A stretch of 64,000 bases of DNA from Candidatus Scybalocola faecavium (GTDB lineage Bacteria; Bacillota; Clostridia; Lachnospirales; Lachnospiraceae). This document shows positions 13,547 through 22,527 of this stretch, piece by piece; position 1 is the first letter of the stretch, and the number at the start of each line of letters is the position of its first letter. The stretch lies in contig DVFP01000021.1 in NCBI GenBank assembly GCA_018713145.1, forward strand, positions 1-64,000, written 5' to 3'. The notes below the pieces were generated by a model, which saw only the letters and a program-made list of their open reading frames with translations, was not told the DNA's origin and made no database searches. The translations under genes and the position numbers were made by a program.

Positions 13547-15868
13547 ATGAGTGAGATTAATTATACATTGCCGGTGATTCCCCTTCGGGGCATGACGGTG
13601 CTTCCGGATATGGTCATCCATTTTGACGTAAACCGGAAAAGATCCATCCAGGCTTTGGAAGCGGCCATGGTAGAAGAACAAAATGTTTTTCTTGTGGCTC
13701 AGCTGGATCCTGAGACAGACCATCCGACTCAGAAGGATCTTCATGTCATGGGAACGGTAGCAAAGATCAAGCAGTTGGTGAAGCTTCCCCAGGATACCGT
13801 CCGTGTGCTTGTGGAAGGATTGTTTCGGGGACGGCTGGATGCGCTGATTAAAGAGGAGCCTTTTATGGCCGCGGAAGTGACCATTTTTCAGGATGAAAAC
13901 CGTCCGGACGAGATCCACGGCGCAGCCATGGTCCGGTATTTAAGAAATCAGCTGGGGACGTATGCCTCCGTCAACAGCCAGTTTAGTGCTGAACTGGTCC
14001 GGAAGCTGGAAAATGAGGAAGATCCGGTCAAACTGTTGAATCAGCTGGCTACAAATATCCCTATGGACTATAAGGAACGGCAGCGGATTTTAGAGGCAGT
14101 AGATATTCAGGAGCGTTTTGAAACACTGATTTCCCTTATGGACCGGGAAGTAGACATTATCCGCATTAACAAGGAAATTTCAGCAAAAGTAAAAGAGCGG
14201 GTGGATAAAAGCCAGCGGGAATATGTTTTGCGGGAACAGCTTCGGGTCATCCGGGAAGAGCTGGGAGAAAATAATCTGACCTCTGAGGCTGAGGAATTTG
14301 AGCAGGCATTAAAAAAACTGAAGGCGGATAAATCCGTTAAGGCAAGGATTTCCAAGGAGATCGACCGGTTTAAGTCGACCGGGTATAACCCATCGGAAAA
14401 CGGGGTCCTCAGAGGCTATATTGAGACGCTTTTGGAAATGCCCTGGAACAAGGCCGGAAAGGATAACCCGGATACGAAAAAGGCCGAAGCCATCCTTCGG
14501 GCCGATCATTACGGCCTTGAGAAGGTGAAGGAGCGTATAGTGGAATATTTGGCAGTGCGCCATTTAGCCAAAAAAGGAGATTCTCCCATCCTCTGTCTGG
14601 TGGGGCCTCCGGGAACCGGAAAAACGTCGATCGGCCGGTCTGTGGCCCGTGCCCTGAACAAAGCATATGTGCGCATCAGCTTAGGCGGCGTCCATGATGA
14701 GGCAGAAATCCGGGGACACAGAAAAACCTATGTGGGAGCTATGCCGGGACGTATTGCCACAGCATTAAAAACTGCCGGAGTCAATAACCCGGTGATGCTT
14801 CTGGATGAAGTGGATAAGGTGGGAAATGATTATAAAGGGGATCCTTTTGCCGCCCTCCTTGAGGTTTTAGACAGTGAGCAGAATAATAAATTCCGGGACA
14901 ACTATATTGAAATTCCTATTGATCTTTCCAATGTTTTGTTTATTGCAACAGCAAACACAGTGTCCACCATTCCCAGACCCCTTCTGGACCGTATGGAAGT
15001 GATCGAGATCGGAAGCTATACGGAAAATGAAAAGGTTCACATTGCCCGGGAGCATCTTATACCAAAGCAGCTGGAACGCCACGGCTTTAAGGCAAAGCAG
15101 ATTTCCATCAGCGATAAGGCTTTGGAAAAGATCATTATGAATTACACCCGTGAGGCCGGGGTCCGCGGCCTGGAGCGGCGCATTGGGGATATTTGCAGAA
15201 AATGTGCCAAAAAGGTCATGTCCTCCAATGTGAAAAACATAAAGATCACAGAGAAAAATCTGGAAAAGTATCTTGGAAAGCCAAGATATACCTTTGATCT
15301 GGCAAATACTAAGGATGAGATCGGCGTTGTCCGGGGACTGGCCTGGACCAGCGTGGGAGGCGACACCCTTTCTGTGGAAGTGAATGTCCTTCCCGGTACA
15401 GGAAAGTTTGAGCTGACGGGACAGCTGGGGGATGTGATGAAAGAATCCGCCCGGGCCGGTATCAGCTATATTCGCTCCATGATCTCCAAATACGGTATTG
15501 ACAAGGAATTTTTTGAAAATAATGATATACATATCCATATTCCGGAAGGAGCTGTGCCTAAAGACGGTCCATCTGCGGGAATCACTATGGCTACGGCTAT
15601 GATTTCTGCTATTATTAAGCGTAAAGTGAGAGCAGATGTGGCTATGACGGGAGAAATCACTTTGAGGGGCCGTGTCCTGCCTATTGGCGGCCTGAAGGAA
15701 AAGGTGCTGGCAGCTAAGATCGCCAAGATCAAGACCGTGATCGTTCCGGACGCTAACCGTCAGGATATTGAAGAACTGGAAAAAGAGATCACCGATGGCA
15801 TTGAGATCCGTTTTGTATCGGTGATGGATGAGGTGCTGGATATTGCCCTCTGTCCGGAAGGAGAGTGA
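13547..15868 (+). CDS. lon: ATP-dependent protease La (LonA)
   Basis: A 773-residue LonA-type protease that removes misfolded and regulatory proteins. Domain order: N-terminal substrate-binding LON domain (PVIPLRGMTVLPDMVI, residues 8-200), coiled-coil linker, AAA+ module with Walker A GPPGTGKTS and Walker B VMLLDEVDKV, and the C-terminal serine-lysine protease domain with the catalytic serine in PKDGPSAGITMA and the lysine in GGLKEKVLAA. The ATG at 13547 has AGGTGA five bases upstream; a GTG at 13538 overlaps that site. It follows clpX by 138 bases and is followed 6 bases later by ysxC, the standard Firmicute arrangement. Confidence 0.97.
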   Translation: MSEINYTLPVIPLRGMTVLPDMVIHFDVNRKRSIQALEAAMVEEQNVFLVAQLDPETDHPTQKDLHVMGTVAKIKQLVKLPQDTVRVLVEGLFRGRLDALIKEEPFMAAEVTIFQDENRPDEIHGAAMVRYLRNQLGTYASVNSQFSAELVRKLENEEDPVKLLNQLATNIPMDYKERQRILEAVDIQERFETLISLMDREVDIIRINKEISAKVKERVDKSQREYVLREQLRVIREELGENNLTSEAEEFEQALKKLKADKSVKARISKEIDRFKSTGYNPSENGVLRGYIETLLEMPWNKAGKDNPDTKKAEAILRADHYGLEKVKERIVEYLAVRHLAKKGDSPILCLVGPPGTGKTSIGRSVARALNKAYVRISLGGVHDEAEIRGHRKTYVGAMPGRIATALKTAGVNNPVMLLDEVDKVGNDYKGDPFAALLEVLDSEQNNKFRDNYIEIPIDLSNVLFIATANTVSTIPRPLLDRMEVIEIGSYTENEKVHIAREHLIPKQLERHGFKAKQISISDKALEKIIMNYTREAGVRGLERRIGDICRKCAKKVMSSNVKNIKITEKNLEKYLGKPRYTFDLANTKDEIGVVRGLAWTSVGGDTLSVEVNVLPGTGKFELTGQLGDVMKESARAGISYIRSMISKYGIDKEFFENNDIHIHIPEGAVPKDGPSAGITMATAMISAIIKRKVRADVAMTGEITLRGRVLPIGGLKEKVLAAKIAKIKTVIVPDANRQDIEELEKEITDGIEIRFVSVMDEVLDIALCPEGE

Positions 15869-15874
15869 AAAAGC

Positions 15875-16549
15875 ATGCATGTGATCAAAAGTGTAAATCT
15901 GGAAACCGTCTGTGGGATTACCAGTAAGCTCCCGGAAAATATCCACCCGGAGGTGGCTTTTGCAGGGAAGTCTAATGTAGGGAAGTCCTCCCTTATTAAC
16001 GCCCTGATGAACCGAAAGTCTTATGCCAGGATTTCCCAGCAGCCGGGAAAGACCCAGACCATTAACTTTTATAATATTAATGATGAAATTTATTTTGTGG
16101 ACCTTCCCGGTTACGGGTATGCCAGAGTGTCAAATGAGATCAAGGCCAAGTGGGGACGGATGATCGAAAATTATCTCCAAAGATCCATGCAGCTTCGTCT
16201 TGTGTTTTTGCTTATTGATATTCGCCATGAACCGTCCCAAAATGATAAGCATATGTATTCCTGGATCGTGGAAAATGGTTTTTATCCAGTGATCATTGCC
16301 ACAAAGGCAGACAAGATCAAGCGCAGCCAGCTTGCAAAGCATATGAAAATGCTACGTCTGGGCCTTAACGTCGCAGAAGGCACCCCGATGGTGCCATTTT
16401 CCGCCCTGACCAAGCAGGGGCGGGATGATATCTGGGAACTCATTGAAACTTACGCCCTGGATCAGGGGCCGGAGGCAGATGAGGCCGCCGCTGCGGAGGA
16501 TGGGGAGAGCCGGGCCCCGGCCGATGCGGCCGATGACGGCCATGCATAA
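15875..16549 (+). CDS. ysxC: Ribosome biogenesis GTPase YsxC/EngB
   Basis: A 224-residue TRAFAC-class GTPase required for assembly of the large ribosomal subunit. The G motifs are G1 GKSNVGKSS, G2 around QPGKTQTINFY, G3 DLPGYGYA, G4 TKADK and G5 SALTKQG. The usual length is about 195-205 residues; here the C-terminus carries about 25 extra residues that are acidic and Ala-rich (EADEAAAAEDGESRAPADAAD) and look disordered. ATG 15875 lies 6 bases after lon with GGAAGGAG in front. It converges on the ABC exporter gene at 16574 with little room for a terminator. Confidence 0.95.
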   Translation: MHVIKSVNLETVCGITSKLPENIHPEVAFAGKSNVGKSSLINALMNRKSYARISQQPGKTQTINFYNINDEIYFVDLPGYGYARVSNEIKAKWGRMIENYLQRSMQLRLVFLLIDIRHEPSQNDKHMYSWIVENGFYPVIIATKADKIKRSQLAKHMKMLRLGLNVAEGTPMVPFSALTKQGRDDIWELIETYALDQGPEADEAAAAEDGESRAPADAADDGHA

Positions 16550-16573
16550 AATAGCGCCGACCGAAAGTCCTGA

Positions 16574-18391
16574 TTAAATGGAAAATCCTGCGTACTGAGT
16601 CATGTACAGTTCATAGTATTTTCCTTTTTTCTTAAGAAGCTGGTCATGGCTGCCCCATTCGGCAATACAGCCGTGATCCATAACAACGATCAAATCTGAA
16701 TCCCGGATCGTGGAAAGCCGGTGAGCGATGATGATGCTTGTCCGGTTTTCCATGATCTTTTGCATGGCATCCTGGATGGCCTTTTCTGTCCGGGTGTCTA
16801 CATTTGAGGTGGCTTCATCCAGGATCAGTATTCTCGGGTCTGCCACAAAAGCCCGGGCGATGGCCAGAAGCTGGCGCTGGCCCTGGCTGATGTTTTCACC
16901 GGAGCCGGTAAGGACTGTTTCCAGGCCCTGGGGCAGATTTTTTACCATAGTGTCACATCGGCTCATTTGGATGGCCTCGTCAATTTGTGCCTGAGAGGCA
17001 TGTTCATTGCCATAGGTCAGGTTGTGGCCCACAGTGTCTGTAAAAAGCACTGTGTCCTGAAGAACGATAGAAATATTTTTTCTAAGACTTTCCCGGGAAA
17101 TCTCCCGTATATTTTGTCCATTTATATAAATCTCCCCTTGCTGGGCATCATAAAAACGCATCAGAAGGTTGACAATGGTAGTTTTTCCGCTGCCGGTGGC
17201 GCCCACTAAGGCCACCTTTTTCCCTGAAGGCACGGTCAGTGTAAAGTCCCGGATCACCGGATGGCCGGGATTATAGGAAAATCCCATGTTCTTAAAGGAA
17301 ATGGTTTTGTCCGGCTCTGATGTCATTTCCTCACCGGACATGTCTTCATCTTTTTCCTCAAGGACGGAAAATACCCGCTCCGCACCGGCCAGGGCAGTTT
17401 GGAGCTGGCCGTAAATCTGGGCGATTTCGTTAATGGGTCGGGAAAACTGCTTGGCATAAACAATAAACGCGGAAATCACCCCCACAGAGATGAGTCCGTA
17501 GACGGAGAAAAATCCTCCAAAGGCGGCGATAATTACAAAGCCGATATTGCCGATACAGTTCATGATCGGCCCCATAACACCGCTGAAAACATCGGTGCGG
17601 ATCCCGGCTTTGGTCAGGTCATCGGCAGTATGGCAAAAATCGTCAGTGGTCCTGTCCTGATGGTTATAGGCTACAACAGTATGGTAGCCGGAGATCATTT
17701 CTTCCACAGTGCCGTTAAGCTCACCGAGAAGCTCCTGGCGTTTTCTGGAAAAGTGGCGGACCTTTTTTGACAGGATCCGGGTAGCGATCAGAGTAAGGAT
17801 CACTGTGGCAAAGCTTAAGAGGGCCAGCTGCCAGCAGTACCACAGCATAATCGCCACAGTGCCAATGATGGTTAAAACACCGGAGAATAAGGAGGGCAGG
17901 GACTGGGAAATGGTTGTGGAAATATTTTCTACGTCATTGGTCATGCGGCTCATAACATCTCCGTGAGAGTGGGTGTCCAGATACCCTATCGGCACTTGGA
18001 TGATCTTCCCAAATAGCTCTTCCCTGAGCCGGCGGACGATGCGCTGACTTAAATGGGCGCTGATAAAGTTCTGGAGCAGCTGACTGAGACTGTAGAGCAG
18101 GTATACGGCCAGCATAAAGACCAGTGTTGGGAGGAGTATTCCGTCTCTGCTTCCGGCGATAATATCAATGGCGCTGCTTTGGAGGCTTGGAGCGTAAACG
18201 CCGCATAGGGTTCCGAAAATAACTACAATGAGCATGGAAGCCACCATAAACTTTTCCTGGATAAAATAGGCGGCCAGCTTTTTTAAGGCCGCGCCGGCGT
18301 TTTGGGCATGTTCTGTTTGGGTGAATCGTTCATGTCGGTTCATTCCCGGAATATTTCTTTCCTGGAGCTTTTGTTCATTTCCCGTACTCAT
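16574..18391 (-). CDS. ABC exporter, fused membrane/ATPase half-transporter (second subunit)
   Basis: A 605-residue half-transporter: a short hydrophilic N-terminus, six membrane helices (residues about 40-320) and a nucleotide-binding domain with Walker A GATGSGKTT, signature ISQGQRQLL, Walker B ILILDEATSNVD and H-loop IIIAHRLS. The catalytic glutamate is intact, so in a heterodimer this subunit supplies the canonical ATP site. ATG 18391 follows GGAGGAAGAG and overlaps the end of the upstream half-transporter gene by 17 bases. Such pairs (BmrCD or TM287/288-like) export drugs and lipophilic compounds. Its partner carries an in-frame stop, so function may be lost or reduced. Confidence 0.9.
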   Translation of the reverse strand: MSTGNEQKLQERNIPGMNRHERFTQTEHAQNAGAALKKLAAYFIQEKFMVASMLIVVIFGTLCGVYAPSLQSSAIDIIAGSRDGILLPTLVFMLAVYLLYSLSQLLQNFISAHLSQRIVRRLREELFGKIIQVPIGYLDTHSHGDVMSRMTNDVENISTTISQSLPSLFSGVLTIIGTVAIMLWYCWQLALLSFATVILTLIATRILSKKVRHFSRKRQELLGELNGTVEEMISGYHTVVAYNHQDRTTDDFCHTADDLTKAGIRTDVFSGVMGPIMNCIGNIGFVIIAAFGGFFSVYGLISVGVISAFIVYAKQFSRPINEIAQIYGQLQTALAGAERVFSVLEEKDEDMSGEEMTSEPDKTISFKNMGFSYNPGHPVIRDFTLTVPSGKKVALVGATGSGKTTIVNLLMRFYDAQQGEIYINGQNIREISRESLRKNISIVLQDTVLFTDTVGHNLTYGNEHASQAQIDEAIQMSRCDTMVKNLPQGLETVLTGSGENISQGQRQLLAIARAFVADPRILILDEATSNVDTRTEKAIQDAMQKIMENRTSIIIAHRLSTIRDSDLIVVMDHGCIAEWGSHDQLLKKKGKYYELYMTQYAGFSI

Positions 18392-20120
18392 CAATCTCTT
18401 CCTCCTTTCCCATTTGTGAATAGTAAATATCCTGATAGGTTTTGCATGTTTCCATCAGTTCATTATGAGTGCCGCAGGCGGCAATATGGCCATTTTCCAA
18501 AACGACGATTCGGTCTGCCCGGCGCACGGAAGGAATCCTCTGGGCAACAATGATCTTTGTGCTGTGGGGGCAGGTCTGACTTAGAGCGTCATAAAACTTG
18601 GCCTCGGTTTTTAAGTCCAGGGCACTGGTGGAATCGTCAAAAATAAGGATTTCCGGAGCTTTTACTACAGCCCGGGCAATGGACAGACGCTGCTTTTGCC
18701 CGCCGGAAAGGCTCATGCCCCGCTGGGCCACCGGTGTGTCATAGCCCTGGGCGGACTGAGTGATAAATTCACCGGCCTGGGCTGTCTGGGCGGCATTTTG
18801 GATCTGTTCCATCGAAGCATCGGGATTTCCCCAGGCAATATTTTCCCGGATAGTAGCGTAAAAAAGCTCGCTTTTTTGCAGGACGATACCGATCTTTTCC
18901 CTCAGTGCTTTCTGGCTGTACTGGCATACGTCAACGCCATCGACAAGGACTGTTCCCTGAGAGGCATCGTAAAACCGGGGAATCAAGTGGACAAGGGAAG
19001 TTTTGCCGCATCCGGTAGCTCCCATAATGGCTACGGTTTCCCCAGGGTGAATGGTCAGATCAATATGTTCCAGAACCGGCTGGCCGGAACCCGGGTAGGC
19101 AAAGGATACATCTTTAAAAATGATTTCTCCGGGGACAGTGCCATTTTCCAAAGGACCGTCTTTAAGGGCCGGCTCAGTGTTCAGGATTTCCTTCACCCGT
19201 TTCCAAGAGGCAATGCCCCGGGAAATGTTCTGGAACAGCATAACAAGCATCAGGATTCCGTTTAAAAGCTGAGTAGTATAGGTGATAGCTGCCATAATAG
19301 TTCCCGGGGTGGTCATACCCTGGCTTACTTCAAAGGAGCCGGCCATAAGGATCAGAGCGACAACCAGGTACATCAGGGCATTGATCACCGGATTCATAAA
19401 AGCAAAAATCACAAGGACTTTAAGCTAGGTTTTAATGAGGGCATCATTGGCTTTGCCAAAACGGAGCTTTTCATAGATTTCCCGGACACAGGCCTTAATG
19501 ATCCGTATGTTGGCTACGTCCTCCTGCATGATTCCGTTTAGGTCATCCAGCTGGGCCTGAAGCTTTGAAAACAGGGGATTTGCTTTAAACATGCAAAAGG
19601 TCAGGCATCCTACGATTACCGGGAAGGCACACAGGACAATGAAACCAAACTGGCGGTTTAGGCGGAACATGCAGAACATACTTCCAAACATGAGCATGGA
19701 GGTGCGGATCATGCCCCGGACAAACTGAGACACAAAGGTTTGGACCTGGGTAATGTCATTGGTCACACGGGTGACCAGAGAGCCGGCGCCGTAAGCGTCC
19801 ATTTGAGGAAAAGAAAAGGTCATGATCCGGCGGAAACAGTCCTTGCGGATTTCATTGCCGATGTTTTGACCGGACATATGAACAAAAACATTGTTTAGTG
19901 AGCCGCAAAGTCCCCCAAACAGCACCAGGCCGATCATGATCAGGCCAAGCTTTAAGATCAGGGTAAGGTCGCTGACCCCGCTGCTGTTTAAACCAAGCAC
20001 ACCGTCATCCACGATCTGGCTCATGATCCCGGGCTGGGCCAGATCCATGGACACCTCACCGATCATAAACAGTCCGGCGAGAATAGCATAAGGCAGATAT
20101 TGGCGGATATATTTCCACAT
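18375..20120 (-). pseudogene. ABC exporter half-transporter (first subunit) interrupted by an amber codon
   Basis: Read through, this would be about 580 residues: six membrane helices and a nucleotide-binding domain with Walker A GATGCGKTS, signature LSGGQKQRL and Walker B ILIFDDSTSALD. The aspartate after Walker B where a glutamate is usual marks the degenerate site expected for one member of a heterodimeric exporter. A TAG at 19427-19425, in the cytoplasmic loop after DALIKT, splits it into a 231-codon N-terminal piece and a C-terminal piece that stays in the same frame (LKVL, then from a possible GTG restart at 19412). No other lesion is seen, so the mutation looks recent, or it is a sequencing error. 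ATG 20120 follows AAAGGAG just after the MarR gene. Confidence 0.8.
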
Positions 20121-20123
20121 AGT

Positions 20124-20585
20124 TTATTCTCCTTTACGGCCATGGACTTTGCCATGGGCGGCCCCGGGATACCGTTGGGCCCAGTCCAGGTTGATCTTAT
20201 CTAAAAGGGTTTGTAAGGTTTCTTTGTCTGAATCTGAAAGGCAGGCAAACATTTCCCTGTGGCGCTGCTGCCGCTGGGCCAGGGCTTCTGCCGCAGCGGC
20301 AGTTCCGGAAGCGGTGAGCCGGATATTAATGGCCCGCCGGTCTGTTTCGCTGGGAGTGCGGGTAATATAGCCGGCATTTTCCAACTTAGCGGCTACTTCG
20401 CTGAAGGAGCCGGGCTGGATGCCAAGCCGGAGAGTCAGTTCCCGCTGAGTGATCTGGCCACCCAGCTCATCCAGAACCATAAGGATACGCCTTTGGCTAC
20501 CCCTGCCTTCATATAAGGCCCGCATCACATGGTTTATATCCAGCAGACTCATGATCAGTTTATCATCGATGGTCGTTTGATTCAT
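20124..20585 (-). CDS. MarR family transcriptional regulator
   Basis: A 153-residue winged-helix repressor. The DNA-binding part runs over residues 25-110 (RRILMVLDELGGQITQREL, RLGIQPGSFSEVAAKLENAG as recognition helix, wing with RTPSETDRRAINIRLT), flanked by the helices that form the dimer. The family is commonly released from DNA by small phenolic or lipophilic ligands. It heads the operon with the two ABC half-transporters, whose first ATG lies 3 bases after its stop. Two identical palindromes in the promoter (20648-20699) are the likely autoregulatory operators. ATG 20585 follows GAAGGGAGCG. Confidence 0.92.
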   Translation of the reverse strand: MNQTTIDDKLIMSLLDINHVMRALYEGRGSQRRILMVLDELGGQITQRELTLRLGIQPGSFSEVAAKLENAGYITRTPSETDRRAINIRLTASGTAAAAEALAQRQQRHREMFACLSDSDKETLQTLLDKINLDWAQRYPGAAHGKVHGRKGE

Positions 20586-20647
20586 AGCATACGCTCCCTT
20601 CTCACATTAAAATCGCAATTCAAATATTTAAAAAACGTGAAATAAAA

Positions 20648-20699
20648 TAAGGTACCTTGATATTGTAACCACTGGAAGGATAAATGTCAAGGTACCTTA
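20648..20699 (-). promoter_or_regulatory. MarR promoter with twin palindromic operators
   Basis: On the minus strand TTGACA (20690-20685), 17 bp, TACAAT (20667-20662) form a near-consensus promoter. Two identical palindromes AAGGTACCTT occupy 20689-20698, overlapping the -35 box, and 20649-20658, four bases beyond the -10 box. Together with flanking bases they make 13-bp arms of a perfect inverted repeat. Palindromes of this size are typical MarR sites, and the placement would block RNA polymerase. Confidence 0.85.
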
Positions 20700-20775
20700 T
20701 TAATTTATGATAAAAAGGAAATAGAAAAGAAAACCCATTTTAGGAACTTACTGTTTTGTTCAAAACTATAATTTG

Positions 20776-21408
20776 TTATTTTAAGCCCAATGCTTTTTCT
20801 GCCAAAGCAAGTGTTTGTTCAATGCTTCTGTTTTCATCTCTGAGGATCACATGAAATCCAGAATACAAAAAACGGTCGTATCGTTCCTGAGAATTTATCC
20901 TCATCAAGCCTTGCCGATAGTTTTCCAATGCCTGTTCCGGGTCAGGTTCTTCCATGATTAACTGATAGAGAAATTGTTTGTCTCGATCCGGTCTTTCGAA
21001 AAAACGGCGTACCGATATTTGAGGATCGGCCAACATGATCAACACATGATTATGGTCAACAATCGTTTTCAGAGTTTCAAGGGAAATATTGGTATCTACA
21101 AAAATAGGCTTCTCTTCCTGGGTCATATCAGATAATATTTTCAGTTCCAAAGTTTCGCACTCTTTGGACACCCCATCGATCCATGTTTCATATGCTTCAG
21201 GGGTTCTTCTAATAAAATCATGCCAGTCTGTTAGATCTCGTGTATACGTTAGGCAGGGGAAATCTTCTTTGCTGAGTTGGGGCAGTAGCTTGTTATGATA
21301 ATTTTCTTCACAGGCAATTCCATTATACTTTTTTGCAAGCAGTTTAACCTTGGTTGATTTCCCAGCATATGCTGTTCCATTGATAAAGTAGAAGTTGGAG
21401 AAATGCAT
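20776..21408 (-). CDS. P-loop kinase-like protein
   Basis: A 210-residue protein with a Walker A loop near the N-terminus (NGTAYAGKSTKVKLLA), a DTN-containing strand around residue 104 (KPIFVDTNISLE), and an Arg-rich lid-like segment (SVRRFFERPDRDKQF). This layout fits the small nucleoside/nucleotide and shikimate-kinase-like P-loop kinases, and proteins of this type are often annotated only as AAA family or kinase. The substrate is not recognisable. ATG 21408 has AAAGGA within the preceding ten bases. It is transcribed towards, but apart from, the MarR operon. Confidence 0.65.
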   Translation of the reverse strand: MHFSNFYFINGTAYAGKSTKVKLLAKKYNGIACEENYHNKLLPQLSKEDFPCLTYTRDLTDWHDFIRRTPEAYETWIDGVSKECETLELKILSDMTQEEKPIFVDTNISLETLKTIVDHNHVLIMLADPQISVRRFFERPDRDKQFLYQLIMEEPDPEQALENYRQGLMRINSQERYDRFLYSGFHVILRDENRSIEQTLALAEKALGLK

Positions 21409-21569
21409 AATATTTATCCTTTAAATGTGTGATGATTACGGTTACAGATACGATTTTTTGTCCTTCCTCGAGTTTGGATATTCTTCGGAAAAGATTACTC
21501 ATATATCAAACAGATATAAATGATTGTCAGCTTCCAATTTATGTTTGATTCGGCTCTAAAATGATCGAC

Positions 21570-21834
21570 TACCTCCAAATATGGGGAAATGCCATTTATG
21601 ACCGTACAATTTGACTCCGAAATACCCCCAAATATGGGAAAACGCTGTTTTTGACCGTACAAATCGGCCTAAGAGTACCCCTAAATATGGAAAAATGCTG
21701 TTTTTGACCGTATAAAACGGTCTTGGACTACCCCCAAATATGGAAAATTCCTGTTTTTGACCGAAATCGAGGTCAAAATCCTACCCCCAAATACGTCAAA
21801 ATTTCATTTATGACCGAACTGGGGGCTTTGTTCC
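21570..21834. repeat. Five tandem 53-bp repeats
   Basis: Five units begin with TACC at 21570, 21623, 21676, 21729 and 21782, exactly 53 bp apart. Within each, positions 1-35 are conserved (TACCCCCAAATATGG, then A-rich, then TGTTTTTGACCG or ATTTATGACCG) while positions 36-53 vary. The period is not a multiple of three, so it is not a coding repeat, and it equals almost exactly five turns of B-DNA. Units 2-4 are the best conserved and the outer two diverge. The function is unknown. Confidence 0.9.
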
Positions 21835-21935
21835 TGGTTCCATATGAGCAAAAATCCAGTCTTCTTCGGCTGCCAAATAGATTTTGTTGATTATAGCCGT
21901 AGAATTTTCCAAAAACCACGGTTCCGTTCCAATTT
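21808..21935 (-). pseudogene. Orphan 3' fragment of an unknown coding sequence
   Basis: A minus-strand frame without start reads like the C-terminus of a protein (GTEPWFLENSTAIINKIYL, then AAEEDWIFAHMEPG) and stops at 21810-21808 inside the last 53-bp repeat. It abuts and partly overlaps, in another frame, the end of the DUF4364 gene. It is probably the remnant of a lost gene; it could also be a chance open frame of about 43 codons. The family is not recognised. Confidence 0.3.
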
Positions 21936-22454
21936 TCAACTTAACATTAAAGTTTGAATCAGATAGCTGTAGATGTCAGCATTTTTTTTGTTCCAGTTGT
22001 CACATATGGCGATGGCCTGTTCCTTAGAGGTTACGCTTAAGGAGAGAGAGATCAGCTTGTGATGGCCTTCACGGACTTCACAGTTGACAATAAAAAGATC
22101 CGGTTTCTCCTGGTAATAATCAGCAATGGTTTCGCTTTCGTTGCGAAGCTGATAATGGTGCTCCTGGAGAAAAACATCTACGTCATCTTTCATTGCCTGA
22201 GGAATATTAGAACCAAAATACTCTAACGTTTCCTGACCGGAAGGGGTAATGGTGTAGTGTGAGCTGTTGCGGATCTGCCGTGAATGTATAAACTCAGCGT
22301 CCGTAAGCTCATTTAAAGCCTGCTGGAGCGTAAAATAGTTTGTATAACCTTTGTCAAGGATAAATTCCGAAATCTGGGAATTAGTTAAAGGAAAATCAAC
22401 TTTGTCTAGCATGTATAAAATGATTAGCTTATAGGTCGTCAGTGAATCCGTCAC
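21936..22454 (-). CDS. DUF4364 family protein
   Basis: A 172-residue protein of the clostridial DUF4364 family. The N-terminal half looks like a winged helix (LIILYMLDKVDFPLTNSQISEFIL, YFTLQQALNELTDAEFIHSR, HYTITPSGQETLEYF); the C-terminal half has the family strand pattern ending in EQAIAICDNWNKKNADIYSYLIQTLM. It is probably a DNA-binding or regulatory protein of unknown target. The start is a GTG at 22454 with AGGAGAG about nine bases upstream. It follows the radical SAM gene on the same strand. Confidence 0.82.
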   Translation of the reverse strand: MTDSLTTYKLIILYMLDKVDFPLTNSQISEFILDKGYTNYFTLQQALNELTDAEFIHSRQIRNSSHYTITPSGQETLEYFGSNIPQAMKDDVDVFLQEHHYQLRNESETIADYYQEKPDLFIVNCEVREGHHKLISLSLSVTSKEQAIAICDNWNKKNADIYSYLIQTLMLS

Positions 22455-22527
22455 AGGCTCACTCTCCTTTCATTATTATTGGGCATGCCCTCTGCCCATA
22501 AGGGTATCCCCCTGCGGGATTTCATTG

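Noticed and set aside
14867-15946. 359-codon antisense frame opposite lon
   Set aside because: It is a shadow of the lon frame: no ribosome binding site, no recognisable domain, and low-complexity His/Phe-rich composition typical of antisense translation.
19425-19427. Amber codon read as pyrrolysine
   Set aside because: No pyl genes or PYLIS-like structure in the window, and ABC transporters are not known pyrrolysine proteins.
21570-21834. CRISPR array at the 53-bp repeats
   Set aside because: The conserved part is not identical between units, the variable part is only 18 bp and drifts in sequence, and no cas genes are present.
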